Shown here piece by piece: positions 1-9,825 of a stretch of DNA of 39,682 nucleotides. The first letter of the stretch is position 1. The number at the start of each line of letters is the position of its first letter. Below the pieces are notes generated by a model. That model was not told the DNA's origin. It did no database searches and saw only the letters and a program-made list of their open reading frames with translations. Source of the DNA: Hypholoma sublateritium FD-334 SS-4 (Eukaryota > Basidiomycota > Agaricomycetes > Agaricales > Strophariaceae); NCBI GenBank assembly GCA_000827495.1, contig KN817709.1, forward strand, positions 5,147 to 44,828. The letters run 5' to 3'. The position numbers and the translations under genes are program-made.

Positions 1-450
1 CAGCTGGACTTTGCCAAATCTGGCCCAAGTCCATCTTTTGGGCAGCAGCACCTGAGATTGCACAGTCATCTAATCTAGTTGATATCTAGCTGATAAATGG
101 CCCTTAACTCATTGTTTTGTGCACAGACCACTAAATTTCTTTCCATATACAGATAATTTATGAATTTTAGGGAATTTTAAAAATTATTTCATAATTTTCT
201 GAGGGGGTCAATTTTGCAAATAGGCAGCTGTTCAAAAATTCATTTTGTGTTTTGCCAAATAAGGAAGCCACCTACANTNATGATTTTNGTATATTTGGAT
301 AGCCCTGAATTTTCTGCTAATTTAGCAATTTTTTTCTCACTTTTCTATATTTAGACCAGCTTATGTAAGATCATTGCTGCCANGTTAGGCAACACTGGCA
401 AGTGGCCATTTCANGCANGTGGGGGTAGGCCTTGGGCAACTGCCCTGTGA
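1..450. other. AT-rich mobile-element debris, no gene
   Basis: This stretch is AT-rich, with several unresolved bases, and holds no convincing reading frame. It contains short GGGCA/TGCCC-type words (GGGCAGC near 50, GGCAGCTG near 223, GGCAAC near 387) like those in repeat copy A just downstream. It is probably the body of the same unidentified mobile element. I see no transposase or reverse transcriptase motif. Confidence 0.45.
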
Positions 451-452
451 TG

Positions 453-565
453 TATCACTGGGCAACTTCCCAAGGCTTTGGGCAGTTTCCGCTGTGGATA
501 TATCACTTCACTTAGGCAACTACCATGGGTTGATATATGAAAACAGCAGCCATGGTTGGGGGCAA
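453..565 (+). repeat. Dispersed repeat, copy A
   Basis: One of three diverged copies of a ~110-bp sequence in the window (the others are at 6412-6530, minus, and 18656-18765, plus). Conserved blocks are CTGGGCAACTTCCCAAGG, then a TATA-like GGATATA, then a GGCAACTACC block, ending at CATGGTTGG, after which the copies diverge. Copies A and B align without gaps for 34 codons (18 identical residues in one frame). It is probably the terminus or promoter region of an unidentified transposable element. An LTR fragment is possible, but I could not define TG..CA ends or a target-site duplication. Confidence 0.6.
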
Positions 566-3500
566 ACGGCCCGTTTTCTTTTGGTCGCTGTCGAGGTGGT
601 GTTCATTTCATCGTTTACGGTGCTTTTGCATGCTTTGTTAATTCGCGACTTCTTTGTCGGTGGTTCCTGCGCGGTGTCCCCTTCGTCGTTTATAACTGCG
701 GCTTTCTTTGTGGAGGCCGCTGGTTTCTTCTTGGTTGTTGAGGACCCGCCTGGCGCTTTCTTCTTCGCAGCAGCCTTGGTTGTCCTCTTGGCTGAAGCGG
801 TTGATTTTGGTTTACCTTTTGCGGTGGCCTTGGGTGCTTTCTCCGTGAGCACCATCACTGCAGTGGGCGCTCCATCATTTGCGGCGGGATCTTCATCAGT
901 CGCAATAGAATGTTTGTTGGTCATAGTTGGATCAGGTCCCCACGGAGGATGAATCTGAAAATGAAACGTGTAGCAGGATTGCTTATTGAAGATAAGACTA
1001 AGCATACCGTCAACTTCTTGATTGTCAGGCGCTCAACAGCGGGCACATTTTGGGATGGTTCTGGGTGGGAAGCCTCGTCCTGTGGCAATTCAGGAGCAGG
1101 GCTAGGAGGCTGCTGTAGCGTACAAAGTGTTGATTGAATGTTTTAATCTTTTAATAAACCAGCGTACCTCATCCACTTCATCGTCATCTTCAGGAGGCAG
1201 ATTATAGTATTGGAAGACTGCTGTATGGATCTCCGGAAACTGCTCAGTGTCCAAATCTGAATTGTGATCTCGCCCAAATATCTTGCTCCTGTTGTACACG
1301 TCAAGCGCGTCCTCAAGTGAAATACTCATCTCCTCAGAGATTAACTCCACCGCCACATAGGGAACAAGGACATGGTATATAAAGTCCTGGATTGGCAACC
1401 ACGCATCTTCCTCGTCGGTGGCGTTGGATGCCGATTTCCAGAATTCTCTCTCCCTGTCATTATAGGCTCGGCTATAATAAGCACAGGCTACATCGCGCAT
1501 CAACCTGTCGTAATCATGTCGGGGCGCTGGGATGATTGATGTCAGATAATAATTGTTCGACAATTTGGCACATACATTTTATAATTGAGCCTTGTATCGC
1601 TGCAAGTATGAGTTGTGCCCCCTTTTCACCCATGCTATGAGTGGTCAGTAACAGAAAAAATGAGCGGATTAAGCACTTACTATCCTGAAGACCTGACATC
1701 TGGCACGACAAATGTCTGTGTGGCTCCATCTGCGCAACCAAATCCATACGCGTCTTCGAAACTTAGCATAATAGAGTTGACAAAAGGAGGCCAGCCTGAA
1801 CACAATGCAACATCGACGTCCTCTCTGAAAACGCGGTCCAGCCATCCATCCACCTTGAGAAGAATATTGTCTGTGAGTGCGACGAAGTTAGTAATTAAGG
1901 GCCAATCCATAGATTGCTGTTCGACAGGATGGATTTCTTGGTGCTGTTCACATATTCCCTGCCATATCCGTTTTCTTGTTAGGTCAGCATCGAATTCTGG
2001 AGCTTGATGGAATCTTTCGAGAAGCAATCGAATCATACGATCCTCCAGTAACACTACCTTGCAACCTTCAAACCCACACACAGTATCCGGCGCGACTACT
2101 ATGTCTTTGATTATGTAGCGGTATGCCACGGCATGTCTATCGCGCTTGTCTAAATCCTTCCGAGCCTAGAGGATGGAATGACGATAAGGCAATGGCAAAA
2201 AGAATCTAAACACTTACTTGGTTTGGGGGAAGCTTGTCGTCCTTTCTGGCGTCATGGACCTGTGAAGTATGTAATAAGAGTTCACTTACATCTAGACAAA
2301 CCGTACCTTTAAGTTTTCATCTTGCGAAAGGATGATTGGGTCAGGGTTATTGACGACCTTAACCCTTTTCTTTGGGGGTTCATTCTCTTCTTTGGACGAA
2401 GAATGTAATTCAATGGCTTCAACTCGTTTCGTCTTCGGCAATTTAGCTCTTGCGGCCAGTGTCTCGTCCTGCTCCAAAGGTGGATTATCCATTTCCTCAG
2501 AACGATCCTGTCAATTGACACTCAGAGTTCGTTGACTGCGACAAAATAATCAGACATACCTTTCTTTTTGACGAGGTTTTGAGTGGTTTAATGACCTTCG
2601 GGGCAGCGCGGACAGTCTTTTTCGCTTTGCCTTTCTTCGTAGACTTTACACGTGTTTTCTCTTCGGAAACATCTTCGTCAGAGCTGTCAGAAGAACTAGA
2701 TGAGCTGCTTTTGTTATCACTCCCAGAACCCTCTTCAGACGACGGGTCTGGTGACTTCGCCCTTTGAGTTTCTTTTGTTGATTTCTTGACATTCTCTTCA
2801 GACGGCGGTTGTGACTTTGAAACTTGAGCTTCTTTGGTTGATTTCTTGGTACCCTCGCCAGATGATGGTTGCGACTTGGCACCTTGAGTCTCTTTGATCG
2901 AATTCATGGTAGGTTTTGCCTTGTTCATAGGACCTTTTGCCTACACAACATATATATCAAAGAATTGCAAGAATTGGGAAATGCAGATACCTTGGGTACA
3001 GAACTTTCAGCCTGAGTCGGCTCATTGTCCAGGCCTCGACTGCGCCTCTGATCTCGCAGTATGGTTAACATGATATAGCGATAGGAAAACAGACACTCAA
3101 CTGGGACTTTTTTACCAGCGGATGGTTGAATTTGCTTTGTTGGTTCAGCGACACCAGTATCCTGGCGATGACACAAAATAAGCAAATGGATGTAAAATAT
3201 CCATACATACAGTATCATCTTCACTGTCGCTTTCCGCGGCCTCGATGAGCTTGTCGACATAATCATATGCCTCCTCGTCGGGCCACGGATTGGCCTTGCG
3301 GAGATGCGCAACCGCTTTGTTGAACTTGGTTGCCGTTTCCGTTATCCAGTTCTTCATTATTTCATTTACCGGCCATGCTTTTGCATAATTATCAAGACAT
3401 GGTAAAAGGCCTCTTATCTAGAATATAGGGAATAAGTAAAGCAGGTAGATTTATTCAAGCCGAGCACCTTAGTCCGCGCTAGTTTGACTTGAGCACGATC

Positions 3501-4031
3501 CTGATCCCTCCAATTTTTTCTGATGTCGAGATATCTTCCGGCAACATGTCGCACAACGTACTATAAAACAATAAATCAGTAATTGTTTTACACAAAAAAA
3601 CAACCGATGCGAAGTCGAAGCTGGGAGGACAACACATAGTCAAATCCCGCATATATGCAGCCGATGCGAAGTCAAGAGCTACAAAGACATGACATATGGC
3701 TTAAATGGACTTGCCATGACTTCGTTGATGTCTTTTGCTGACAACCCGCAGGCCTTCTTGAGTTCAAATCCTTTGGCCCCGGGACGCCCAGATTGGCCTG
3801 GAGGCCGTCTAAGGCGTTCTGTTTCTTCCCTTCTTGCTGACGGCTGCGTAGCAGTCTTTTCACTTGATATATCTCGTGATTCCAGTTCGGCTGAAGTATG
3901 TACATCCAGAATTAGTACACCTGTTATGATCGATCGAATATATGTGCACCTAGTCGAGCCTTCAGTGATTCTATTTCATTCAGAGGTTCTGTTGGCTTCT
4001 TGATGGCATGTTTTTGGGCCTTTTTAGACAT
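520..4031 (-). CDS. Intron-rich gene for an uncharacterised nuclear-type protein
   Basis: I reconstructed about 15 exons on the minus strand; nearly all junctions keep phase with consensus GT..AG introns of about 45-70 nt. The start is the ATG at 4031 (MSKKAQKHAIKKP) and the stop is at 520-522, giving roughly 900 residues. In order: an N-terminal coiled-coil-like stretch (LKARLAELES); a basic linker (RPPGQSGRPGAKGF); a helical block (YVVRHVAGRYLDIRKNW, then FNKAVAHLRKANPWPDEE); a long Ser/Lys/Glu-rich region with acidic runs (3000-2300); a globular region (2130-1170) with LLEDRMIRLLLERFHQ and HDYDRLMRDVACAYYS; and a histone-H1-like Lys/Ala tail (950-570). One intron near 3700 would be only about 32 nt, so that junction is uncertain. 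The last ~14 codons lie in repeat copy A. I do not recognise a named domain. Composition suggests a nuclear, chromatin- or DNA-associated role (inference). Confidence 0.7.
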
Positions 4032-4264
4032 CCCAGAAACTAAATAAGAGAGGTGAGAGTGAGAGAGGCTGGGAGAGAGAGACAAGGAGATAGGCAGATG
4101 AGGTTGGGCGCTGTTGGGCGTCGCGTCGAATCACGTGACGATCATCTGACCACTTCTGCGCATCTCCTTCACATCTAGTCAAGCAAGGTATTCCCTAACC
4201 CTACTCATTTCCCGCATTCACACCGCGTGCCGCCACTATCAACAGTCACTCGTGATCGCCGGAC
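4032..4264. promoter_or_regulatory. Divergent promoter region with GTCGCGTCG/TCACGTGA motif
   Basis: This is the 233-nt space between the minus-strand gene starting at 4031 and the plus-strand frame starting at 4265. It holds a GAGAGA/GTGAGAG-rich stretch (4048-4090) and GGCGTCGCGTCG followed by the palindrome TCACGTGA (about 4119-4138). A closely similar motif pair, on the opposite strand, lies in the KDZ/TET divergent promoter (9434-9465). TCACGTG is a typical bHLH (E-box) site and CGCGT cores resemble MBF sites; which factor binds here is unknown. Confidence 0.45.
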
Positions 4265-4455
4265 ATGGCCAGCAAAAGGTACGTGTTTGTTGACCCATGG
4301 CAGTGATAGGTTACACAGGCGACGTACGAAATCCCAATAGATACCGCGAAGCCCTATCAGCCCGCATCACAGAGGACCCACAGCAGCAACCCTCAGCGAC
4401 CCACAAGCACCGGCGTGGAATGGACCTCGTGCACATTAACCAGAGGATGGGTTGA
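4265..4455 (+). pseudogene. Truncated 5' end of a divergent gene
   Basis: ATG GCC AGC AAA AG is followed by a consensus intron (gtacgtg...caatag), then an in-frame exon beginning YREALSARITEDP and ending QRMG before TGA, about 42 residues in all. The fragment is basic and too short to assign. It starts 233 nt from the divergent gene at 4031, the same head-to-head arrangement as the two other gene pairs in this window. I therefore read it as the surviving 5' end of a partner gene whose remainder has been lost. It could instead be a genuine small protein. Confidence 0.35.
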
Positions 4456-5287
4456 TCCGGCAGCTGAAAGGTAACGAGACGACCTTGTGATGAAAATCAA
4501 CAAATTCATGTTGAAATTTGCAGCGTACGTACTTGGATTTGTTCATCCATACTGGAGGTGGTGAGAGAGAGGAAATACGAGTGCGGTTAACTGCAAAAGA
4601 CCTTTCGTTACCACACTTTTTGATATGTAAAGAATGGCGCACCTTTTGTGGCGGAATAGAGAGGCCGCGACGTCCTGGGAGCGGAACAGTACTCTCTCCA
4701 ACTTGAGAAAGGTTATCTGCAACCAAAGATCAGTGAGGCTCGCATATCAAAGTATACTATATGCACCCTTGACCCCGCATTCTTGTGCCCGTCTCCCGCG
4801 CGCCCCGCATACGGCCCATCTCCTTCCCGTTCGATTGTCGCCGGGTGCTTGTGACGGTGGTGCACCGATGTGGTCCGATTGGCTTACGATGGGGTTCGAT
4901 GGGCGCGTAGAGAAGCCCGCGCGAATAGCTTGCGGAGAGGGGTATGCAATGGGAGTGTGGGCGGCGGTGGGAGTGGGAGTTGAAGGCCGGAAACGACGCG
5001 TCGCGCCAACAAGTCATGGCGTGACACATGGTTTCAGAGGAAGAAGTGGGTGTGAAAGGGCCCCCGCGCCTGGTCTAAGAAAAGAGAAGTCAGAGAGCCT
5101 TGCATAAACGAAACCACCGTACGAAAGCCTTCGGCGTACGTACGTGTAGAAGAATGAACATCCCTGCATTACGTTGTGCGTAAAGGTAGTCCCTTTGTCC
5201 AGTGCAGGCCTGCGGCATTGCACAGGTATTTGCCGTCCCTATGAAGCCCAAATGTAAGCATCTGCAAGGCTGTACAATAAATACGTA
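4456..5287. other. No recognisable gene
   Basis: Mixed-composition sequence. Frames cross it by chance, but none has recognisable motifs or consistent splice structure. GC content rises after about 4770, marking the change from mobile-element sequence to the GC-rich host-like sequence that follows. Confidence 0.4.
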
Positions 5288-5723
5288 CTTCTTTGGCCCT
5301 GCGTAGAACGGAAGTGTGCGCGTACCGCGGCGCGAGCAGGCTCCGCGACCCTCTAAACGGCGTGCGCCCCTCTCCCTCCTCCTCCTCCTTGTCTTCATCC
5401 TGCACATTCGAAAACGGGGCATTCACTGTGACGGGCGCCGGGAACACGGGCCTGCGCGGCAGGGCCGCCGTCGTTGTAGTTGTTGTTGTGGTGGTGGTGG
5501 TAGGGGCAGCGGCGGGCTCCAAAGATGATGATGTGACGGTAGCGGAGAGCCGCGACTTGCGCGGGTGCGGCGCCGCACGGCGGTTGAACAGCGGTGTAAA
5601 ATCCGGCACCTCCATCGTCGCAGACCGCGTGGTGTAGTTGTCAGACAACGACGCCGGCGACCGCCCAGCGAACACGAACGGCGTGCGGGGCGTCGACGGG
5701 CGCGCAACGCGTCCCGCGCACTG
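5288..5723 (-). CDS. Probable exon of an unrecognised protein (partial)
   Basis: An open minus-strand frame is bounded by a plausible acceptor (aataaacag, about 5724) and a strong donor (GCCAAAGAA|gtacgt, about 5287). It encodes a Ser/Pro/Arg-rich segment including PSTPRTPFVFAGRSP, NYTTRSATMEVPDFTP, a run of 11 threonines from a (GTG/GTT)n microsatellite, and an acidic DEDKEEEEGEG patch. The composition suggests a disordered part of a host protein. No flanking exon could be joined with confidence, so it may be a fragment left by element insertions. Function unknown. Confidence 0.35.
5472..5502. repeat. (GTT/GTG)n microsatellite
   Basis: A short trinucleotide run of GTT changing to GTG. On the minus strand it reads ACC/ACA and encodes the polythreonine tract of the putative exon 5288-5723. 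Confidence 0.7.
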
Positions 5724-6159
5724 TTTATTGAGATAGCGAGATACCAAGCAATGAAAGAGAAAGAAACAATAAATAAAACGAATAGGCGGTTGGTAGCGAG
5801 CGGTGGTGAAGGCAATGAACAAGAACTATGTGACTGGTGTGACAAGTCAACACTATGTGAATGGTGTACTTAGCGGTGAAGTCACATCCTGCCAGCAATT
5901 ACTTCTCTCCTCCTCGTCTCCATTGCACGAGCTCGGAGTGGGACTGGCGCACCTCATCTTGACTATGTCAGATCATAGGAGCCGTCCCCTCCTGCTCAGT
6001 TTGCATCGGCAGATTTGTCTACCCCCTTCACCACTCTTTCGGCCATGCAAAAGTTGAAGTACACGGATCCTCGAATAACTGCAGGAATTACGGTACGTCC
6101 TCCTGAGCGCAAAGTATTTATTCAACATAACTAACGACATGCATGCTAACGCCCTGCAG
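5724..6159. other. No clear gene; possible small spliced frame
   Basis: There is no sizeable frame. An ATG at about 6045 (MQKLKYTDPRITAGIT) is followed by a consensus-looking intron (gtacgtcc...ctgcag, ending about 6160), which may introduce the exon-like fragment downstream. The evidence is too thin for a gene call. Confidence 0.3.
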
Positions 6160-6415
6160 GATCCCGAATGCCAACGGCACGAGCGACTTCAGCAAGACGT
6201 GGTGTGAGATACACATCGTCACGGACGTGTTCTGCTCGGGCTCCGTCAGCCTGCCCGACCAACCCCTTCCCCGCGGAGCTCGATCTCGGCGCAATAATGG
6301 TCCAGGTCGGCCGTACAACGAGACGGGGAGCAACGCCGCACCGCAGCTGAACCTTGAGGTTCTGCCCAAGGCCGCGGGCAGCTCAACGGTCATCGACTTG
6401 GACTTCCTCACATGC
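6160..6415 (+). pseudogene. Exon-like fragment interrupted by repeat copy B
   Basis: After an acceptor (ctaacgccctgcag), a plus-strand frame reads IPNANGTSDFSKTWCEIHIV and SGSVSLPDQ, and further on LNLEVLPKAAGSS and VIDLDFLTC, before running directly into repeat copy B. The middle (about 6255-6320) makes better sense in another frame, suggesting a frameshift. It resembles part of a secreted or lumenal protein (N-glycosylation sequons, alternating hydrophobic strands), but I cannot name the family. Probably a host gene fragment cut by element insertion. Confidence 0.3.
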
Positions 6416-6530
6416 ATGGACCAACCATGTCTGCTATGTTTATACATGGACCCTTGGTACCTACCCAAGTCAGTTCTTATATCCACAAGGGAAGGTGCCC
6501 AAGCTCCTGGGCACTTTCCCAGCAAGCAAT
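6412..6530 (-). repeat. Dispersed repeat, copy B
   Basis: Read on the minus strand, this copy matches copies A and C: CTGGGAAAGTGCCCAGGAG, then GGATATAAGAACTGACTTGG, a GTAGGTACC block, and an end at CATGGTTGG. It starts about 200 nt beyond the stop of the KDZ pseudogene and ends inside an exon-like fragment. B (minus) and C (plus, 18656) point outward around 12.4 kb holding the KDZ, TET/JBP and HMG-like genes. They are too diverged for me to claim they are terminal repeats of one element. Confidence 0.6.
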
Positions 6531-6727
6531 TTTTACTGTATGTACTTCTTGCCTAATGCTTCCTTTCCGCCAACTGCCCACACAGCTTGCATGCCGCCAT
6601 AACAGCAGTATTATGTTATTGCTATCTACCTTATTATGCCCATTTCCGAGATGCCGTATCTGAAAATATTATTTAAATGCATGAAAAAGGCTAAAATGTA
6701 TGAATTTTATTAAATTGCCTCAAAAAA
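6531..6727. other. AT-rich 3' flank of the KDZ pseudogene
   Basis: AT-rich sequence between repeat copy B and the stop of the KDZ transposase frame. It probably held the 3' untranslated region and polyadenylation signals of that gene. No other feature is seen. Confidence 0.35.
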
Positions 6728-9310
6728 TTATTCCCCGGCATTGTCTGGCTCGTCGTCGCTGCCTGTGCCCTCGTCGTCATCTTCATCTTTGTTATCACCT
6801 GGGGTATTGTCAATTTTTTCTAGAAGGGTGTCAACAGAGGCCAACGGGGTCATCCACATCGATTTGAAAGACGAAGCAAGCTTTCGCTGTAAGACTGCTT
6901 GCTCCGTGGCGTATGCTCGAATCCCCTCCATTGCCTCTGGTTCCATACCCTCTCGAGCCTCCGTCCGTATCTCCCACTGCACTGCCTTGTACTCCAAAAA
7001 TTCCAACACTCGACGCATTTCTTCTTGGAGAAGTAGCACCTCCTCCTTACAACGGCGCACTCGGGCTCTGCTCCTTGCCCATTCTGCTTGAAGAATCTCG
7101 TTGTCGCCAATCTTGTCGTTTTCGGAAAGCGGCGCATTCTGCCATATCCACGACAGCCCCTTCCTCGTTTCGCCAGTCCCTTTTTTCCGCTTCTTGTATC
7201 GAACAGGACCAGACTCCGTACCGTCGTTTAGGTCTGGATCGGAATCTTCGACTTCTGTGCCGTCCTCCGAGTCACTGACTTCTGTCGACTGAGCGTCTAC
7301 AGGGGCCTGGCCGTCCTCCCATATGCCACGTCGAAGGGGCTGCTTCTTCACCTTTCCACTCGCATAGCCTCGGATGTCTTCGTTTTGAAGTTCTTGGTAA
7401 ACACGCTCCCAGGTGCCTGTACCCTCTAGAGTGAGCTTTGCCCGCCGTGCTGCGCGGTACTTCTGCACAAATCGAATGGCGCGCTTATGCACTCTGTCAA
7501 TGATAGCTCGAGAGCGCGTGCCTTCTCGTTGCCCTCAAATGTTTTTGTTCTTGAAATAAACCATTCGAGTCTTGACTCGGAGAGCTCGACGAAGTCCATC
7601 GAGACTGCTTGAGCACTGAGCAGTACGGAGCTTGAGTTCCATCTCCGGCAGTCCCTCAACGCAAGCTGCACGGCGAAGTTGAGTTGGAATCCTGGAAGGC
7701 AACCAAAGCTCAACATCTTCTGGGTTGGGGCTCGTATTCCACAGCGCCGTGGGGTTGAGCTTGAGATCTGTTTGAATTTGCAGAACACCAGGCATGTAGA
7801 TGAGTCGCACACTTTCCCAGTTCTTGATCTTCTCTGTGAGTAGATTTCGCTGGTCTTGGAGGGCAGATGTTCGGAGGGATTTGGGTATGGGTTCCTGCTC
7901 CTCCGCAAATACCTTAAGTCGTCGTCTGTAAACGTTATTCCATAGACCCGGGTCCGCCGACAAATTGGACACCAGGTTGTTCTTCAACCTGAAGTTGGCA
8001 TCCATACATATATGTTTCATGTATAGAAATCTATGCAAAGGCTCAGTCCCGTTACTATATTGACATCGTCGTGCTTACTGCTTTTCAGCTGGGGCATCAG
8101 CCCAGCCAGACGGTAGATTAATGCCGGGGTGTGGGCAGGAGGGGCATGCTATCGCCAATTCCCCATCGGAAGTCCCGTCTGCCCTCGTAGAATCATGCCC
8201 GCGGCCTGCTCGTTTGAGAGCCTTGAGATGACGCCACTGCGTGAGGCACCTCATAGTTGGTCGATATCGTGAGCGTGGCATATTCACCCCCGTGTTATTG
8301 GATAGTCGTTCGAGCGACCTATACATATCATAGGTTGAAACCTTTCCAACAAGTGCCAGAAGGTGTAGCAACTTGAGTAATGGAAAGGTCACGCATGTAC
8401 GAATCCTGTTCTGACTTGCTGGGTAAAGTCCTCGGCGGAGAAGTTGCAAATGTCGTGGTATTTCTCGATTGCATTGACAGTAGCTGAGAGACACCTCATG
8501 CACTCCGGTTGTGTGTATCACTCGTAGGCGCTCGTCGCAATTTGCGGGTGTTGGACATCGTAGACTTGCATGATTAAGGTGGATCACCAACCCAACTTCC
8601 TTCAAAGTAGTTCGAATAAAGTACTGCCCATTCCACCTCTTATTCAAGAAGTTAGGTTGACATAATAAAGAATAAATGAAAGAAGATGCGTCACCTCGAC
8701 GTTATGAAAAGGATTCAAGCGGTGTCGGCGAATGAAGCAGGCGGAACAGGTCAAGTCCAGTAAGAAACAATCTAGGCATCGATATTCGGCAGGTTGAGGA
8801 TTGGGAGATGACCTGGATAGGCAATCGGGACACGGATTACCCGTAGCAAAATCTCCACGGCCGTCATGTTGCAACAGTTCATCTAGATATGTGTCTCGCG
8901 CGTGCATCTTCCAATAGACATGAGGCCTAGCCTTCAAACTACATCAGCTCGGAGAAATAATTTACATTGAGAACATGACATACAGAAAGTTGACTTCGTT
9001 TCTTCTTCTTCTTGGGAATAACCACGTCTGTGTCCTCAGTATCGACAATATCGGCCTCCAACGCCTCGTTGTACCATTCGTCGTCTGGATCAAGAGAAAA
9101 TTCCGGATCATCTTCGGGAGCCCAGCTGCAACCAACAGTCCATGGTGAGGGAATAGATATCCTCCCGGTTTCTATAGTAGTCTTGTTGGGCCCAGAACGA
9201 GACGCCGTTCGCACTCGAATCACTTCAAAATCTTCTTCAAGGGGAATTCGATCGCGATAGACGCGTCCAGTGTTCAAAAGCTTCTGTCGTTTGTATCGAG
9301 TATCGAACAT
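6728..9310 (-). pseudogene. KDZ transposase (CxC2 type), catalytic core deleted
   Basis: Four exons join in frame: 9310-8984, 8931-8695, 8638-8079 and 8030-6728, for 808 residues. Family features in order: an N-terminal acidic region ending in a KKKKKR patch; the CxC2-like cysteine cluster (PHVYWK, LDELLQHDGRGDF, CPDC, CLDC, CSAC, then WNGQYF, LVIHLNHAS, CQC); the start of the KDZ core at MDANFRLKN (about residue 385); then, right after DPGLW (about 405), the family's C-terminal region (RNLLTEKI, YMPGV, LWLPS, LRTAQ, KYRAARRA). The several hundred residues that normally carry the rest of the D/D/E catalytic core are absent. Codon 540 (7535-7537) is TGA where the flanking frame continues as GQREGTRSRA. 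The copy should be unable to transpose. It is head-to-head with the TET/JBP gene. Confidence 0.88.
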
Positions 9311-9825
9311 ATTTATACACAAAAAAAGCGTAAGTTTGAAATACGAGAGATGGATAGCGGTTTCAAATGGAATAAGTAGCAGCCTCGACATTCGTTGGAG
9401 GCGATAGGTCACTCACAGCGCGTCTACAGGTATTCACGTGCCGTGACAATGCGACGCGACGCGTCAGAATCAACAATGCGCTGACATCGGCTGCTCGAAT
9501 CACGGAATATCTACCTTCCACGACCTTCCTACCGCCATCACCTCCGAGCTATATCGTATTCATCACCATTGAGCTATATCGTATCCTCCAGTAAGTTTCT
9601 CCACTGAGGTGACTGGGCTGGTGCAAAGTAACCTCGGATACTTAGCTCAACGGGCATCTAAGGCCAAATGCACCAGTTCAGCTGACCTCAATTCTCTCGT
9701 TTAAGAACTCTCTGACCATTCAATTTGCAGGTCTTGAACCTATCATACCCCGCAAAGCGATAGAACGGTCAGTCCCTGCTTTGTCCCCACTACACCCGCT
9801 AACATCCCTCCTCTCACTGCGTCAG
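9311..9825. promoter_or_regulatory. Shared divergent promoter of KDZ and TET/JBP genes
   Basis: A 515-nt head-to-head intergenic region. At 9434-9465 it contains CACGTG, CCGTGACAA, then GCGACGCGACGCGTC. On the opposite strand this reads GACGCGTCGCGTCG, followed a few bases later by TCACG, matching the motif pair in the 4032-4264 promoter. The ACGCGT core equals an MBF (MCB) site. A short direct repeat, GAGCTATATCGTAT, occurs at about 9546 and 9571. Direct evidence for promoter activity is lacking; the call rests on gene arrangement and motif sharing. Confidence 0.5.

Noticed and set aside
435..560. The conserved ~34-codon frame in repeat copies A, B and C as a real gene
   Set aside because: No shared start or stop is present, and the repeat is better explained as a transposon terminus. 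The gap-free alignment is recorded only as an observation.
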